Positions 16,829-24,395 of a stretch of 38,995 nucleotides of DNA are shown here, piece by piece. Source of the stretch: Streptomyces phaeochromogenes (lineage in GTDB: Bacteria > Actinomycetota > Actinomycetes > Streptomycetales > Streptomycetaceae); the NCBI RefSeq assembly GCF_001418655.1, contig NZ_LIQZ01000039.1, positions 1-38,995 on the forward strand, in the 5' to 3' direction. Each line of letters starts with the position of its first letter. Within the stretch, counting starts at the first letter, position 1. The position numbers were made by a program, and so were the translations under genes. Below the pieces are notes generated by a model, which ran no database searches, was not told where the DNA came from, and saw only the letters and a list, made by a program, of their open reading frames with translations.

Positions 16829-18459
16829 CAGCGGGCCTCGTCTTCCGGGGCGTCTGCCGGGCCGTCCGCCGGCGTCTCGGCAGGCTCTTCGAGCGCTGCC
16901 TTCTCTTCGAGCTCTGTCTGCTCTTCTTCGAGCTGTTCCACGAGCTCTTCGTTCTCCAGGTGTCCGGAGGCGGCGCCGGTCATGGCCGAGCCGAGCTCCT
17001 CCGGGGTGATGGTCGCCGGATCGGCGTCCGCGACCAGCTTGCCGTTGTAGATCACCCGGAGCGTGTCGGAGAGGCCGATCAGCTCGTCCAGGTCGGCGGA
17101 GATCAGCAGGACGGCCAGGCCCTCGCGGCGGGCCTCGCGGATGTGGTCCCAGATCGCGGCCTGCGCGCCGACGTCCACACCGCGGGTGGGGTGGGCGGCG
17201 ATCAGGAAGCGCGGCTTGTGGGTCATCTCGCGGCCGACGATCAGCTTCTGCTGGTTGCCGCCGGACAGCGAGGCGGCGGTGACGTCGATGCCGGGCGTGC
17301 GGACGTCGTACGCCTCGACGATGCGGCGGGTGTCGTCCTGGGCGCCCTTGATGTCGAGCCAGACGCCCTTCGCGTTGGGCTTCTCGGTGACGTGGCCGAG
17401 GATGCGGTTCTCCCAGAGCGGGGCCTCCAGGAGCAGGCCGTGGCGGTGGCGGTCCTCGGGGATGTAGCCGATGCCCTGTTCGCGGCGCCTGCGGGTGGCC
17501 CAGGAGGTGATCTCCTCGGCGGCCAGCGTGATGGTGCCGGAGTCGGCCGCCTTGAGGCCGATGAGGGCCTCGATCAGCTCGGTCTGGCCGTTGCCCTCGA
17601 CACCGGCGAGGCCGAGGATCTCGCCCTCGTGGATGGTGAAGCTGATGTCGTCGAGGAGGGCCTTGCCGCCCGGGGCGACCAGGCGCAGGTCCTCGACGGT
17701 GAGCACCGGCCGGTCGGTGACCGTGGACTCGGCGGTCTCCGGGGTGGGCAGCTCGCTGCCGACCATCAGCTCGGCGAGCTGGCGCGGGGTGGTCTCGGAG
17801 GGGACGGCCGTGCCGACCGTCGTGCCCCGGCGGATCACCGTGATGTCGTCGGCGACCGACAGGACCTCGCCCAGCTTGTGCGAGATGAAGATGACCGACA
17901 GGCCCTCGGACCTGAGTTCGCGCAGGTTGGCGAAGAGCGCGTCGACCTCCTGCGGCACGAGGACCGCGGTGGGCTCGTCCAGGATGAGGATCCGGGCGCC
18001 GCGGTAGAGGACCTTGAGGATCTCCACGCGCTGGCGGTCGGCGACACCGAGCTCCTCGACGAGGGCGTCGGGGCGCACGCCGAGGCCGTAGCGCTCGGAG
18101 AGCTCCACGATCCGGCGACGGGCCCTCGCGCCGATGCCGTACGACTTCTCGCTGCCCAGGACGACGTTCTCCAGGACGGTGAGGTTGTCGGCGAGCATGA
18201 AGTGCTGGTGGACCATGCCGATGCCGCGGGCGATGGCGTCGGCGGGCGACGAGAAGGTGACCTGGTCCCCGTCGACGGCGATGGTCCCCTCGTCCGGCTT
18301 CTGCATGCCGTAGAGGATCTTCATCAGCGTCGACTTGCCGGCGCCGTTCTCGCCGACGAGCGCGTGGACCGTGCCCTTGCGGACGCTGAGGTGGATGTCG
18401 TGGTTGGCCACGACGCCGGGGAACCGTTTGGTGATCCCGGCGAGTTCGACTGCGGTCAC
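16828..18459 (-). CDS. Nucleoside-type ABC transporter ATPase (two-domain)
   Basis: Tandem ABC ATPase of the RbsA/YufO class, 543 residues from the GTG at 18459. Domain 1: Walker A GENGAGKST, Q-loop HQHF, Walker B ILILDEPTAV. Domain 2: degenerate Walker A GVEGNGQTEL, signature LSGGNQQK, and a Walker B position reading FLIAAHPTRGVD, without the usual Asp-Glu, as often in this family. After the ATPase core comes a Glu-rich tail of about 50 residues (LVEQLEEEQTELEEKAALEE and on). The start is uncertain: the GTG lacks a good ribosome binding site, while an AGGAGAG lies six bases before an in-frame ATC at 18504 (see findings). First gene of the operon, with the palindromic operator 32 bases before the ATC. 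Confidence 0.93.
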   Translation of the reverse strand: MTAVELAGITKRFPGVVANHDIHLSVRKGTVHALVGENGAGKSTLMKILYGMQKPDEGTIAVDGDQVTFSSPADAIARGIGMVHQHFMLADNLTVLENVVLGSEKSYGIGARARRRIVELSERYGLGVRPDALVEELGVADRQRVEILKVLYRGARILILDEPTAVLVPQEVDALFANLRELRSEGLSVIFISHKLGEVLSVADDITVIRRGTTVGTAVPSETTPRQLAELMVGSELPTPETAESTVTDRPVLTVEDLRLVAPGGKALLDDISFTIHEGEILGLAGVEGNGQTELIEALIGLKAADSGTITLAAEEITSWATRRRREQGIGYIPEDRHRHGLLLEAPLWENRILGHVTEKPNAKGVWLDIKGAQDDTRRIVEAYDVRTPGIDVTAASLSGGNQQKLIVGREMTHKPRFLIAAHPTRGVDVGAQAAIWDHIREARREGLAVLLISADLDELIGLSDTLRVIYNGKLVADADPATITPEELGSAMTGAASGHLENEELVEQLEEEQTELEEKAALEEPAETPADGPADAPEDEAR

Positions 18460-18535
18460 CGATCCGTTGACCGCGTCGGCCGGAGGACTGCTGGACGCGT
18501 TGATGGCGCACTCTCCTGAAGGGAAAGGGGGTCGT

Positions 18536-18547
18536 CTACGCGCGTAG
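18536..18547. promoter_or_regulatory. Putative nucleoside operator upstream of ABC operon
   Basis: Perfect palindrome CTACGCGCGTAG, identical to the site upstream of add, 77-88 bases before the GTG start of the ATPase gene and 32 bases before the alternative ATC start. Confidence 0.72.
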
Positions 18548-18585
18548 CGCCCCTACGGCAACATGAGGGGCCGACGCGCCGCGAG

Positions 18586-18622
18586 AACGGGGTACGGGGA
18601 GCCAGGCTCCCCGTACCCCGTT
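18586..18622 (-). terminator. Strong hairpin downstream of the first BMP gene
   Basis: Two perfect 18-base arms (AACGGGGTACGGGGAGCC and its complement) separated by a single base; in practice a 16-bp stem with loop CCAGG. Lies between the BMP lipoprotein stop (18715) and the ABC operator, so it should separate the two transcripts. Confidence 0.8.
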
Positions 18623-18651
18623 GAGCGGACGTAACCCCGCGGTTACGAGCG

Positions 18652-18688
18652 ACTCCGGGGAAGATCGGTGTCCGAACTTCCCCGGAGT
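18652..18688 (-). terminator. First hairpin after the BMP lipoprotein gene
   Basis: Twelve-bp perfect stem ACTCCGGGGAAG / CTTCCCCGGAGT with a 13-base loop, starting 27 bases after the stop codon. Works in series with the hairpin at 18586-18622; a smaller inverted repeat GTAACC/GGTTAC (18631-18646) lies between them. Confidence 0.75.
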
Positions 18689-18714
18689 GCCTAGCTGCTC
18701 CTGAGGTACTGCTG

Positions 18715-19764
18715 TCAGCTGGACTTGACCTTGATCTCGCCGCCGATGATCTTCTCCTTGGCCGCCTGAACAGCTTCCTGGATCGCGGTGTCGCTCTTGA
18801 ACTTCGGGTTGGAGTCCGCGAGGCCGACCTCACCGGACTTCAAGTCGCCCCTGACGATACCGGTCTCGGGCTTGCCGTCCTCGACCGACTTCGCGAGGTT
18901 GTACACCGCCTTGGCGACGTCCTTCGTCGCGGAGGTGAGGATGGCGTCCTTGTACTTGCCCAGAGCTTCCTGCTTGTACTGGTCGGAGTCGACACCGATC
19001 GCCCACACCTTGTTGGCGGCGGCGGCCTCGATGACACCCTGACCCGACAGGCCGGCCGCCGCGTAGACGACGTCGGCCTTCTTCTCGATCTGGCCCTCGG
19101 CGGCCGTCTTGCCCTTGTCGGGGCTGGAGAAGCCGCCCTCCTCGGCGGTCTGCGTCAGGTACTGCGAGAGGACCTTCACGCCGGGCTTGGTGTCCTTGAC
19201 GCCCTGCGCGAAGCCCGCCCCGAACTTGTGGATCAGCGGGATGTCCACACCGCCGACGAAGCCGACCGTGTTGGTCTTGGTGGCCTTGGCCGCCGCGACA
19301 CCGGCGAGGTAGGAGGCCTCCTGCTCGGAGAAGACCAGGTCCGCGACGTTGTCCGCCTCGATGGTGGAGTCGTCGACGATGCCGAAGGTGGTGTCGGGGT
19401 ACTTCTCGGCAGCCGCCTTGACGGCCGGCGCGTAGGCGTAGCCGATGCCGATGACCGGGTTGTGACCCTGCTTGGCCAGCGAGACGAGGCGCTGCTCCTT
19501 GTCGGCGTCCGTCTCACCGTCGGTGGGCTCGATGTCGGCGGTCTCGTAGCCGAACTCGCCCTTCGCCTTCTTCAGGCCCTCGTACGCGGCGTCGTTGAAG
19601 GACTGGTCGCCCCTGCCGCCGACGTCGTACGCGATGGCGAGGCCCTTGTCGCCCTTCGACTCCGACGAACCGGAGGAGGTCGAGGTACCGCCACAGGCGG
19701 AGAGGACGAGGGCGAAAGAGGCGGCCGCTGCGCCTGCGAGCGCGATGCGGGGAACCCGGCGCAT
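18715..19764 (-). CDS. BMP-family nucleoside-binding lipoprotein A
   Basis: A 349-residue substrate-binding lipoprotein of the BMP/PnrA (Bmp, Med) family, which bind purine nucleosides and feed ABC permeases of the type found next door. Signal peptide with lipobox VLSACGG (Cys near residue 24), a Ser-rich linker, then LAIAYDVGGRGDQSFNDAAY, DGETDADKEQRLVSLAKQG, VGFVGGVDIPLIHKF and VWAIGVDSDQYKQEA, all characteristic. It is very similar to the second BMP gene at 20071-21126. Own promoter region with a half-perfect operator at 19838; followed by two hairpins, so transcribed separately from the ABC operon. Confidence 0.95.
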   Translation of the reverse strand: MRRVPRIALAGAAAASFALVLSACGGTSTSSGSSESKGDKGLAIAYDVGGRGDQSFNDAAYEGLKKAKGEFGYETADIEPTDGETDADKEQRLVSLAKQGHNPVIGIGYAYAPAVKAAAEKYPDTTFGIVDDSTIEADNVADLVFSEQEASYLAGVAAAKATKTNTVGFVGGVDIPLIHKFGAGFAQGVKDTKPGVKVLSQYLTQTAEEGGFSSPDKGKTAAEGQIEKKADVVYAAAGLSGQGVIEAAAANKVWAIGVDSDQYKQEALGKYKDAILTSATKDVAKAVYNLAKSVEDGKPETGIVRGDLKSGEVGLADSNPKFKSDTAIQEAVQAAKEKIIGGEIKVKSS

Positions 19765-19837
19765 GTGTTGTGCTCCTGTCGTACAAACTTGTACAAGCGC
19801 CGGGCGGAACAGCTTCGGCGCTGGCTTCGCCGCAGAT

Positions 19838-19849
19838 TAACGCGCGTAG
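19838..19849. promoter_or_regulatory. Putative nucleoside operator upstream of BMP A
   Basis: TAACGCGCGTAG matches CTACGCGCGTAG at 10 of 12 positions, one arm perfect. It lies 73 bases before the start codon. Flanks are conserved with the site of BMP gene B (both continue into GACCC). Confidence 0.65.
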
Positions 19850-19974
19850 ACCCGCGAGAGAACCCCCTCTGTCCACCTTGTTATGCGGCTGTGCCCGAGG
19901 GCTCCCGCGGACCGGGTTCGGGCTTGCCGACCGCAAAGGTCCGTCCATGGCGGATGACCTGCGAGGGGAACGCC

Positions 19975-20009
19975 AGAGCGGGCGGGCATCGAGGATGCCC
20001 GCCCGCTCT
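19975..20009 (-). terminator. Terminator of BMP gene B
   Basis: Perfect 16-bp stem AGAGCGGGCGGGCATC / GATGCCCGCCCGCTCT with a three-base loop, 61 bases downstream of the stop. Lacks a U-run. Confidence 0.82.
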
Positions 20010-20070
20010 GTGTGAGTTCGACTGCTTCGCCCGTTCGGGCGGTGACGGGCCCGGGGGCCCGCCCTCAGGA

Positions 20071-21126
20071 CTACTCGGTCTTCACCTTGATGGTGCCGTC
20101 GATGATGCTCGCCTTGGCCTTGGCCACCGCGTCCGTGAGACCGGCGATCTCGCCCATCTTCGGGTTGCTGTCGGCGAGGCCGACGCCGTCCACCTTCAGG
20201 TCGAAGGTCTGGACCCCGGTCAGCGGCTTGCCGTCCTCGACCGACTTGGCGAGGGAGTACACCGCGCCGCCGACGTCCTTGAGCGCCGAGGTCAGGATGT
20301 AGTCCTTGTACGCGGCCAGCGCCTCCTGCTTGTACTGGTCGGAGTCGACACCGATCGCCCAGACCTTCTTCTTGGCCGCGGCCTCGATGACACCCTGGCC
20401 GGACAGGCCGGCGGCCTGGTAGATGACGTCCGCGTTCTTCTCCAGCTGGCCCTCGGCGGCGGCCTTGCCCTTGTCAGGGCTGGAGAAGCCGCCTTCTTCG
20501 GCGGTCTGCGTCAGGTACTGGGAGAGGACCTTCACGCTGGGCTTGGTGTCCTTGACGCCCTGCGTGTAGCCGGCCTCGAACTTGTGGATCAGCGGGATGT
20601 CCACACCGCCGACGAAGCCGACCGTGTTGGTCTTGGTGGCCTTGGCCGCCGCGACACCGGCGAGGTACGAGGCCTCCTGCTCGGCGAAGACGAGCGACGC
20701 GACGTTGTCGCCCTCGACCACGGAGTCCACGATGCCGAAGCTGGTCTTCGGGTACTTCTTGGCGGCGGCCTCCAGCGCGGGGCCGTACGCGAAGCCGACG
20801 CCGACGACCGGGTTGTAGCCCTGCTTGGCGAGCGAGACGAGGCGCTGCTCCTTGTCGGCGTCCGTCTCACCGTCGGTGGGCTCGATGTCGGCGGTCTGGT
20901 AGCCGAACTCCTTCTTCGCCTTCTCCAGACCGGCGTACGCGGCGTCGTTGAAGGACTGGTCGCCCTTGCCACCGACGTCGTACGCGATGGCAAGGCCCTT
21001 GCCGCCCTTGCTCTCGCTGCTGTCGCTACTGCTGCTGTCGCTGCTGGTGCCGCCACAGGCGGTCGCCGCCAGTGCCAGCGACGCGACCCCCACCGCGACG
21101 CGGGTCAGGCTGGATATCCGACGCAT
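20071..21126 (-). CDS. BMP-family nucleoside-binding lipoprotein B
   Basis: A 351-residue paralogue of the lipoprotein at 18715-19764, with lipobox LAATACGG and a longer Ser-rich linker. All family segments are kept (IAYDVGGKGDQSFNDAAY, VGFVGGVDIPLIHKFEAG, VWAIGVDSDQYKQEALAA). It differs mainly in the linker, in the ligand-side segment around YPKTSFGIVDSVVEGDNVAS and near the C-terminus, so ligand preference may differ. Monocistronic: terminator downstream, its own operator-like site upstream. With only one permease/ATPase set nearby, both binding proteins probably serve the same transporter. ATG at 21126 chosen because the signal peptide then has normal length. Confidence 0.94.
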   Translation of the reverse strand: MRRISSLTRVAVGVASLALAATACGGTSSDSSSSDSSESKGGKGLAIAYDVGGKGDQSFNDAAYAGLEKAKKEFGYQTADIEPTDGETDADKEQRLVSLAKQGYNPVVGVGFAYGPALEAAAKKYPKTSFGIVDSVVEGDNVASLVFAEQEASYLAGVAAAKATKTNTVGFVGGVDIPLIHKFEAGYTQGVKDTKPSVKVLSQYLTQTAEEGGFSSPDKGKAAAEGQLEKNADVIYQAAGLSGQGVIEAAAKKKVWAIGVDSDQYKQEALAAYKDYILTSALKDVGGAVYSLAKSVEDGKPLTGVQTFDLKVDGVGLADSNPKMGEIAGLTDAVAKAKASIIDGTIKVKTE

Positions 21127-21179
21127 CTGAAGTTCCCCATTCTCCAAGCCCCGCAGTGGGTGCTGAGTTCGGCGCACAT

Positions 21180-21191
21180 TAACGCGCGTAG
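21180..21191. promoter_or_regulatory. Putative nucleoside operator upstream of BMP B
   Basis: TAACGCGCGTAG, identical to the BMP A site, 53 bases before the start codon; 10 of 12 match to the perfect palindrome at add and the ABC operon. Confidence 0.65.
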
Positions 21192-21395
21192 ACCCTTGAG
21201 GGAACGGGGTAGCGCTTGGCCGTTATCCATTCGTGCCGATGGCCGGTTACGTCCTTGTGAACCCCGGGATCGAAAGGCGCACATGGGGACGCAATACCCA
21301 CCACGGCAGTCACGCTCCGCAACCGGCACGGTGGAGTCCGCGTGACGACACGAGTGGTTCTTGACAGTGCACCACGCTACTGCGCGGGGGTACGC

Positions 21396-21422
21396 GGCGC
21401 GACCGGAAGGACCGGCCGCGCC
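21396..21422 (-). terminator. Hairpin terminator of the M20 amidohydrolase gene
   Basis: Eleven-base arms GGCGCGACCGG / CCGGCCGCGCC (one mismatch), loop AAGGA, 29 bases after the stop codon. Confidence 0.65.
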
Positions 21423-21450
21423 CGCCGCCGGGAGTGGGTGCGCCCGCCGC

Positions 21451-22731
21451 TCAGGCCCCTGCGTCGAGGAGGGCTGCCGCGGTGAAGAGCTCCACTCCCG
21501 CGGTGATCGCCGACTCGTCGGCGTCGAAGTCGCCCTGGTGCAGATCCCTCACGGTCCGCTCCCCCGGCGTGCGCACTCCGAGCCTGGCCATGGCCCCGGG
21601 CACGTGTTCCAGGTACCAGGAGAAGTCCTCGCCGCCGAGGCTCTGCTCGGTGTCCTCCACCGAGTGGAGTCCGCGCCGCGCGGCCATGGCGTCCCGCAGC
21701 AGGTCGGTGGTGTCCGGGTCGTTGACGACCGGCGGCACCCCACGGATGTAGTTGATCTCCGACTTGGCCCGGTACAGGTTCGCGATCTCGTCGATGGCCG
21801 CGTGCACCAGATCGGGCGCGGCCCGCCAGGAGGCGAGATCCAGACACCGTACGGTCCCGGAGAGCTCGGCGTGCTGCGGGATGACGTTGCAGGCGTGGCC
21901 CGACTCGATCCGGCCCCAGGTCACCGCGAGGCCGGACCGTGCGTCGACGCGCCGGGCGACCAGGGCGGGCACGTCCGTGACGACGCGGGCGGCGGCGGTC
22001 ACGAGGTCGGTGGTGAGGTGGGGGCGTGCGGTGTGCCCGCCGGCCCCGTCCAGCGAGACCTCCAGGCGGTCGCAGGCGGAGGTGATGGGGCCGTGCCGCA
22101 GCCCGATCCGGCCCGCGTCGACCTTCGGGTCGCAATGCACCCCGACGATCCGGCCGACGCCGTCCAGCGCCCCGCACTCGATGACGTCCGGAGCGCCGCC
22201 GGGCAGTACTTCCTCGGCGGGCTGGAAGATCAGCCGCACGGCCCGGTTGAGCAGGCCCTGCTCGTGCAGCTGGGCGAGGACGAGGCCGGCACCGAGGACG
22301 ACGGTCGTGTGGATGTCGTGGCCGCAGGCGTGGGCCCGGTCGGGCACGGTCGAGCGGTACGCGCACTCGGTCTTCGTGTCCGGGATGGGCAGGGCGTCGA
22401 TGTCGGCACGCAGGGCGAGCATCGGACGCGCGGGGTCCGGGTCGCCGATGTCACAGATGAGACCGGTTCCGATGGCGAGCACACGGGGGTGCAGGCCGGC
22501 CAGCTCCAGGCGCGCCTTGATGGCGGCGGTGGTGCGGAACTCCTGGTTGCCGAGCTCCGGGTGCATGTGCAGGTCGCGGCGGAACGCCACGAGCTCTGCG
22601 CGGAGCGCCTCGGGCAGCGTGCCGGGGAGGGTGCCCGGGAGGGCGTCTGCGAGCGCACCCTGGGGCGTGCCGGGAAGCGTGGCTTCCCCGGGCTGGTCGG
22701 CCTCGGAATCTCGGGACATCAGTTGGTTCAC
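21451..22731 (-). CDS. M20-family metallo-amidohydrolase
   Basis: A 426-residue M20D peptidase-family amidohydrolase (N-acyl amino acid or hippurate hydrolase-like), cytoplasmic, two-metal enzyme. Visible: FRRDLHMHPELGNQEFRT, LRADIDALPIPD, ACGHDIHTT (Cys and His ligands), FQPAEE (acidic ligands), and GGEDFSWYLEHVPG at the C-terminus. The lid/dimerisation domain is around residues 215-330. GTG at 22731 sits seven bases after TACCCT (22744-22739), fitting a leaderless transcript; an ATG at 22719 is the alternative. N-terminal 35 residues are Pro/Gly/Thr-rich with LPGTLPGTLP repeats. Not obviously linked to the nucleoside genes; substrate unknown. Confidence 0.9.
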   Translation of the reverse strand: MNQLMSRDSEADQPGEATLPGTPQGALADALPGTLPGTLPEALRAELVAFRRDLHMHPELGNQEFRTTAAIKARLELAGLHPRVLAIGTGLICDIGDPDPARPMLALRADIDALPIPDTKTECAYRSTVPDRAHACGHDIHTTVVLGAGLVLAQLHEQGLLNRAVRLIFQPAEEVLPGGAPDVIECGALDGVGRIVGVHCDPKVDAGRIGLRHGPITSACDRLEVSLDGAGGHTARPHLTTDLVTAAARVVTDVPALVARRVDARSGLAVTWGRIESGHACNVIPQHAELSGTVRCLDLASWRAAPDLVHAAIDEIANLYRAKSEINYIRGVPPVVNDPDTTDLLRDAMAARRGLHSVEDTEQSLGGEDFSWYLEHVPGAMARLGVRTPGERTVRDLHQGDFDADESAITAGVELFTAAALLDAGA

Positions 22732-22820
22732 CCTCTGAAGGGTAGGGCGACGCGACGGCCAACTGACCCACGATCAACAAAACTTCAACCCGTAAGGGGA
22801 AGAAAACCTGGCCGCGTGGC

Positions 22821-22846
22821 GCATAGATATTGACTGGGATGGGTAC
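22821..22846 (+). promoter_or_regulatory. Sigma-B-like stress promoter
   Basis: GCAT, 16 bases, GGGTAC matches the Streptomyces stress sigma factor consensus GNNT-N14-16-GGGTAY. It points into a gene-free region, and the next plus-strand gene is 5.4 kb away. Confidence 0.5.
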
Positions 22847-22852
22847 ACTCGC

Positions 22853-23025
22853 CCGGCTTTTCAGCCGTGTGGGTCCTGGGTGGCCGATGGATCGTGATCC
22901 AGGTCTCCTGATGGGAGAACCTCCGGGCGGCGATGCCCATTCCCGGGTCTCCGGGGCTGGGCTCTCTACGCATACCACGCATACGTGGGCGTGGCCGGTT
23001 CTGTTCACCTGGCGGACGGGCGGGG
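22853..23025 (+). ncRNA. Possible structured small RNA
   Basis: Downstream of the sigma-B-like promoter the sequence has several local inverted repeats: GGCTTTTCAGCC-type at 22856-22866, GGATCGTGATCC near 22889, GGTCTCC with GGGAGAACC at 22904-22923, and GGGC/GCCC at 22926-22939. I do not recognise a known RNA family. End undefined, possibly at the dispersed repeat at 23049. Confidence 0.3.
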
Positions 23026-23048
23026 CTGCGCCCCTGGCTTTTGCCTTT

Positions 23049-23069
23049 AGGGGCGCGGGGAACTGCGCG
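23049..23069 (+). repeat. Dispersed GGGGCGCGGGGAACTGCG element, copy 1
   Basis: Contains GGGGCGCGGGGAACTGCGCG, which can fold as GCGC-loop-GCGC. The same element occurs at 23122 and inverted at 33027, and I recognise it as frequent between Streptomyces genes. Confidence 0.7.
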
Positions 23070-23121
23070 AGCAACCCAGGACGGCGCGCACCTCGCGAAC
23101 AGACCTAGACACCGGCATCTT

Positions 23122-23143
23122 CAGGGGCGCGGGGAACTGCGCG
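23122..23143 (+). repeat. Dispersed GGGGCGCGGGGAACTGCG element, copy 2
   Basis: Second copy in the same orientation 73 bases after the first, preceded by TTCA as in the standard form, 56 bases from the stop of the glycopolymer operon. Confidence 0.7.
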
Positions 23144-23198
23144 GCCGGCTACAGCCGACCCGCACCCTGCGTCCGACCGGTTACACCTCGGTACCGGA

Positions 23199-24344
23199 TC
23201 ACGTGGCCGTCGAGACGGCCGACAGGCGGTGGACGTCCCTGGCCGTGCCCGTGACGCCCGAGAGGAAGCCCTGGGCCCGGGGGGAGGCGTTCTCCGTGAG
23301 CCAGGCCGGGTCGATGTCGCACACGGCGACCTTGACCTCCGTGCCGACCAGCGCGAGGGGCAGCGTGTGCACCACGGTCGACGGGAAGCTCAGGATCGTA
23401 CGGCCGATGGGGCCGCGGCGGGCGATCAGTTCGAGGGGGAGGTCCGGGCGGACGATCTCCAGGCCGGTCTCGACCGCGAGCCGGTGCAGCTTGTCCGGGC
23501 TCTCCCGGCGGTGGGCGAAGTACCGGGTCGCGCCATAGGTCCTGGCGAGCCCCTGCACCGCCTCCAGGTAGCGGTCGGGGTCCACGACTCCCGTCTCCAC
23601 CAGGGACGTTCCGACCAGGTCGGCGCCCTTCGTGAGCCGGGGCGGGCCGAACCGGGAGCGGGTCCAGGAGAAGTCGTTGGCCGTGATGGTGACGCCCTCG
23701 GGCGTCTCGGTGATCGGCATGGCGGAGAAGACCTCCACGCGCCGGCCGACACCCGGTGTGAGCCGTCGGCGGGCCCGGGCCGAGACCGGTGCGAAGACCA
23801 GGTCCCGGGCCCCGGGACGACCGCCGCGCCGGTGCCAGCGCACCAGCCGTTCACCCTTGGCGAGCTGCGAGACGAACTCCATCGTCGCGGTCCCGTCGTC
23901 GACGACGACGAGATCACGGGCCCGGGTGATGGTGAGCAGCAGTTGTACGTAGCGGGAGAACGGGTCGCCCATGACGATCCGCTCGGCCCGCCGCAGGAGA
24001 GGGGCGAGCCCCCCGACCGTGTGGAAGGGGGCTGTCGCGCCGCCTCTTGCCTCCTCCCAGCGCACCTCGTACCCCTCGTCCCGCGCCAGCTCGGCCATGC
24101 GCCGGAGCTGTCCGCGGGTCATCGGGTCGGTGGGCGAGAGCACGACAAGGGTGAGTCCCCCGCCGGGCCGGGGCCGCCCGCCCTCCACCTCGGGACCCGG
24201 GGGTCCGGAGGGCTCCGCCGCCGTCCTGAGGGCGTGGACGTGTGCCCACTCCAGGACGTTGAGGAGCTGCACCGGGCTCTCCACGAAAGCCAGTGTGGCG
24301 GGTGCGGGTGACTGGGGGCCGGTGGAACCGGCGCGGGGACTCAT
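23199..24344 (-). CDS. Sialyltransferase-like glycosyltransferase (polyST-related)
   Basis: A 381-residue cytoplasmic protein, last gene of the minus-strand nonulosonic-acid operon. It begins with FVESPVQLLNVLEWAHVHAL, like the N-terminal strand and helix of bacterial sialyltransferases of the polysialyltransferase/GT52 type, then VMGDPFSRYVQL and VVVDDGTATMEFV. Near the C-terminus FAHRRESPDKL and SFPSTVVHTLPLAL resemble the His-Pro and Ser-Thr motifs of bacterial polysialyltransferases. I infer a CMP-nonulosonate transferase; the family match is weak and the gene is often annotated hypothetical. It starts 51 bases after the NeuB-type gene. Confidence 0.75.
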   Translation of the reverse strand: MSPRAGSTGPQSPAPATLAFVESPVQLLNVLEWAHVHALRTAAEPSGPPGPEVEGGRPRPGGGLTLVVLSPTDPMTRGQLRRMAELARDEGYEVRWEEARGGATAPFHTVGGLAPLLRRAERIVMGDPFSRYVQLLLTITRARDLVVVDDGTATMEFVSQLAKGERLVRWHRRGGRPGARDLVFAPVSARARRRLTPGVGRRVEVFSAMPITETPEGVTITANDFSWTRSRFGPPRLTKGADLVGTSLVETGVVDPDRYLEAVQGLARTYGATRYFAHRRESPDKLHRLAVETGLEIVRPDLPLELIARRGPIGRTILSFPSTVVHTLPLALVGTEVKVAVCDIDPAWLTENASPRAQGFLSGVTGTARDVHRLSAVSTAT

Positions 24345-24395
24345 CGACGTACGACCGTCGCTTTCCCTTGATCCTGATCGGGATTCGGAGGTGAC

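Larger units (their letters stand above)
19765..20070. other. Intergenic region between the two BMP genes
   Basis: No coding region. From the upstream (right) side on the minus strand it holds the terminator hairpin of BMP gene B (19975-20009), promoter sequence, then the operator-like site at 19838-19849 and the leader of BMP gene A with the inverted repeat TTGTACAA near 19790. Confidence 0.6.
21127..21450. other. Intergenic region upstream of BMP B
   Basis: No coding region. Contains the terminator of the upstream amidohydrolase gene (21396-21422), promoter sequence and the operator-like site 21180-21191. The minus-strand sequences before the two BMP operators align, with GTTCCC or GTTCTC 17 bases before TTAAT, which may be the promoter with the operator in the spacer. 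Confidence 0.55.
22732..23198. other. Gene-free region with promoter, possible RNA and repeats
   Basis: No protein-coding region is convincing: the 92-codon open frame at 22830-23108 has no family resemblance. The stretch contains a sigma-B-like promoter (22821-22846), about 170 bases with hairpin potential (22853-23025), and two copies of a dispersed element (23049-23069 and 23122-23143). Confidence 0.6.

Noticed and set aside
15698..18511. Single 937-codon minus-strand open frame covering the ATPase gene and permease 1
   Set aside because: Only its last 376 codons (permease 1) are coding; the first part is an Arg/Pro-rich shadow of the ATPase frame that stays open because of high GC.
22830..23108. 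Small plus-strand frame of 92 codons in the gene-free region
   Set aside because: No ribosome binding site or family resemblance, and it runs through a dispersed repeat; a structured RNA is at least as likely.
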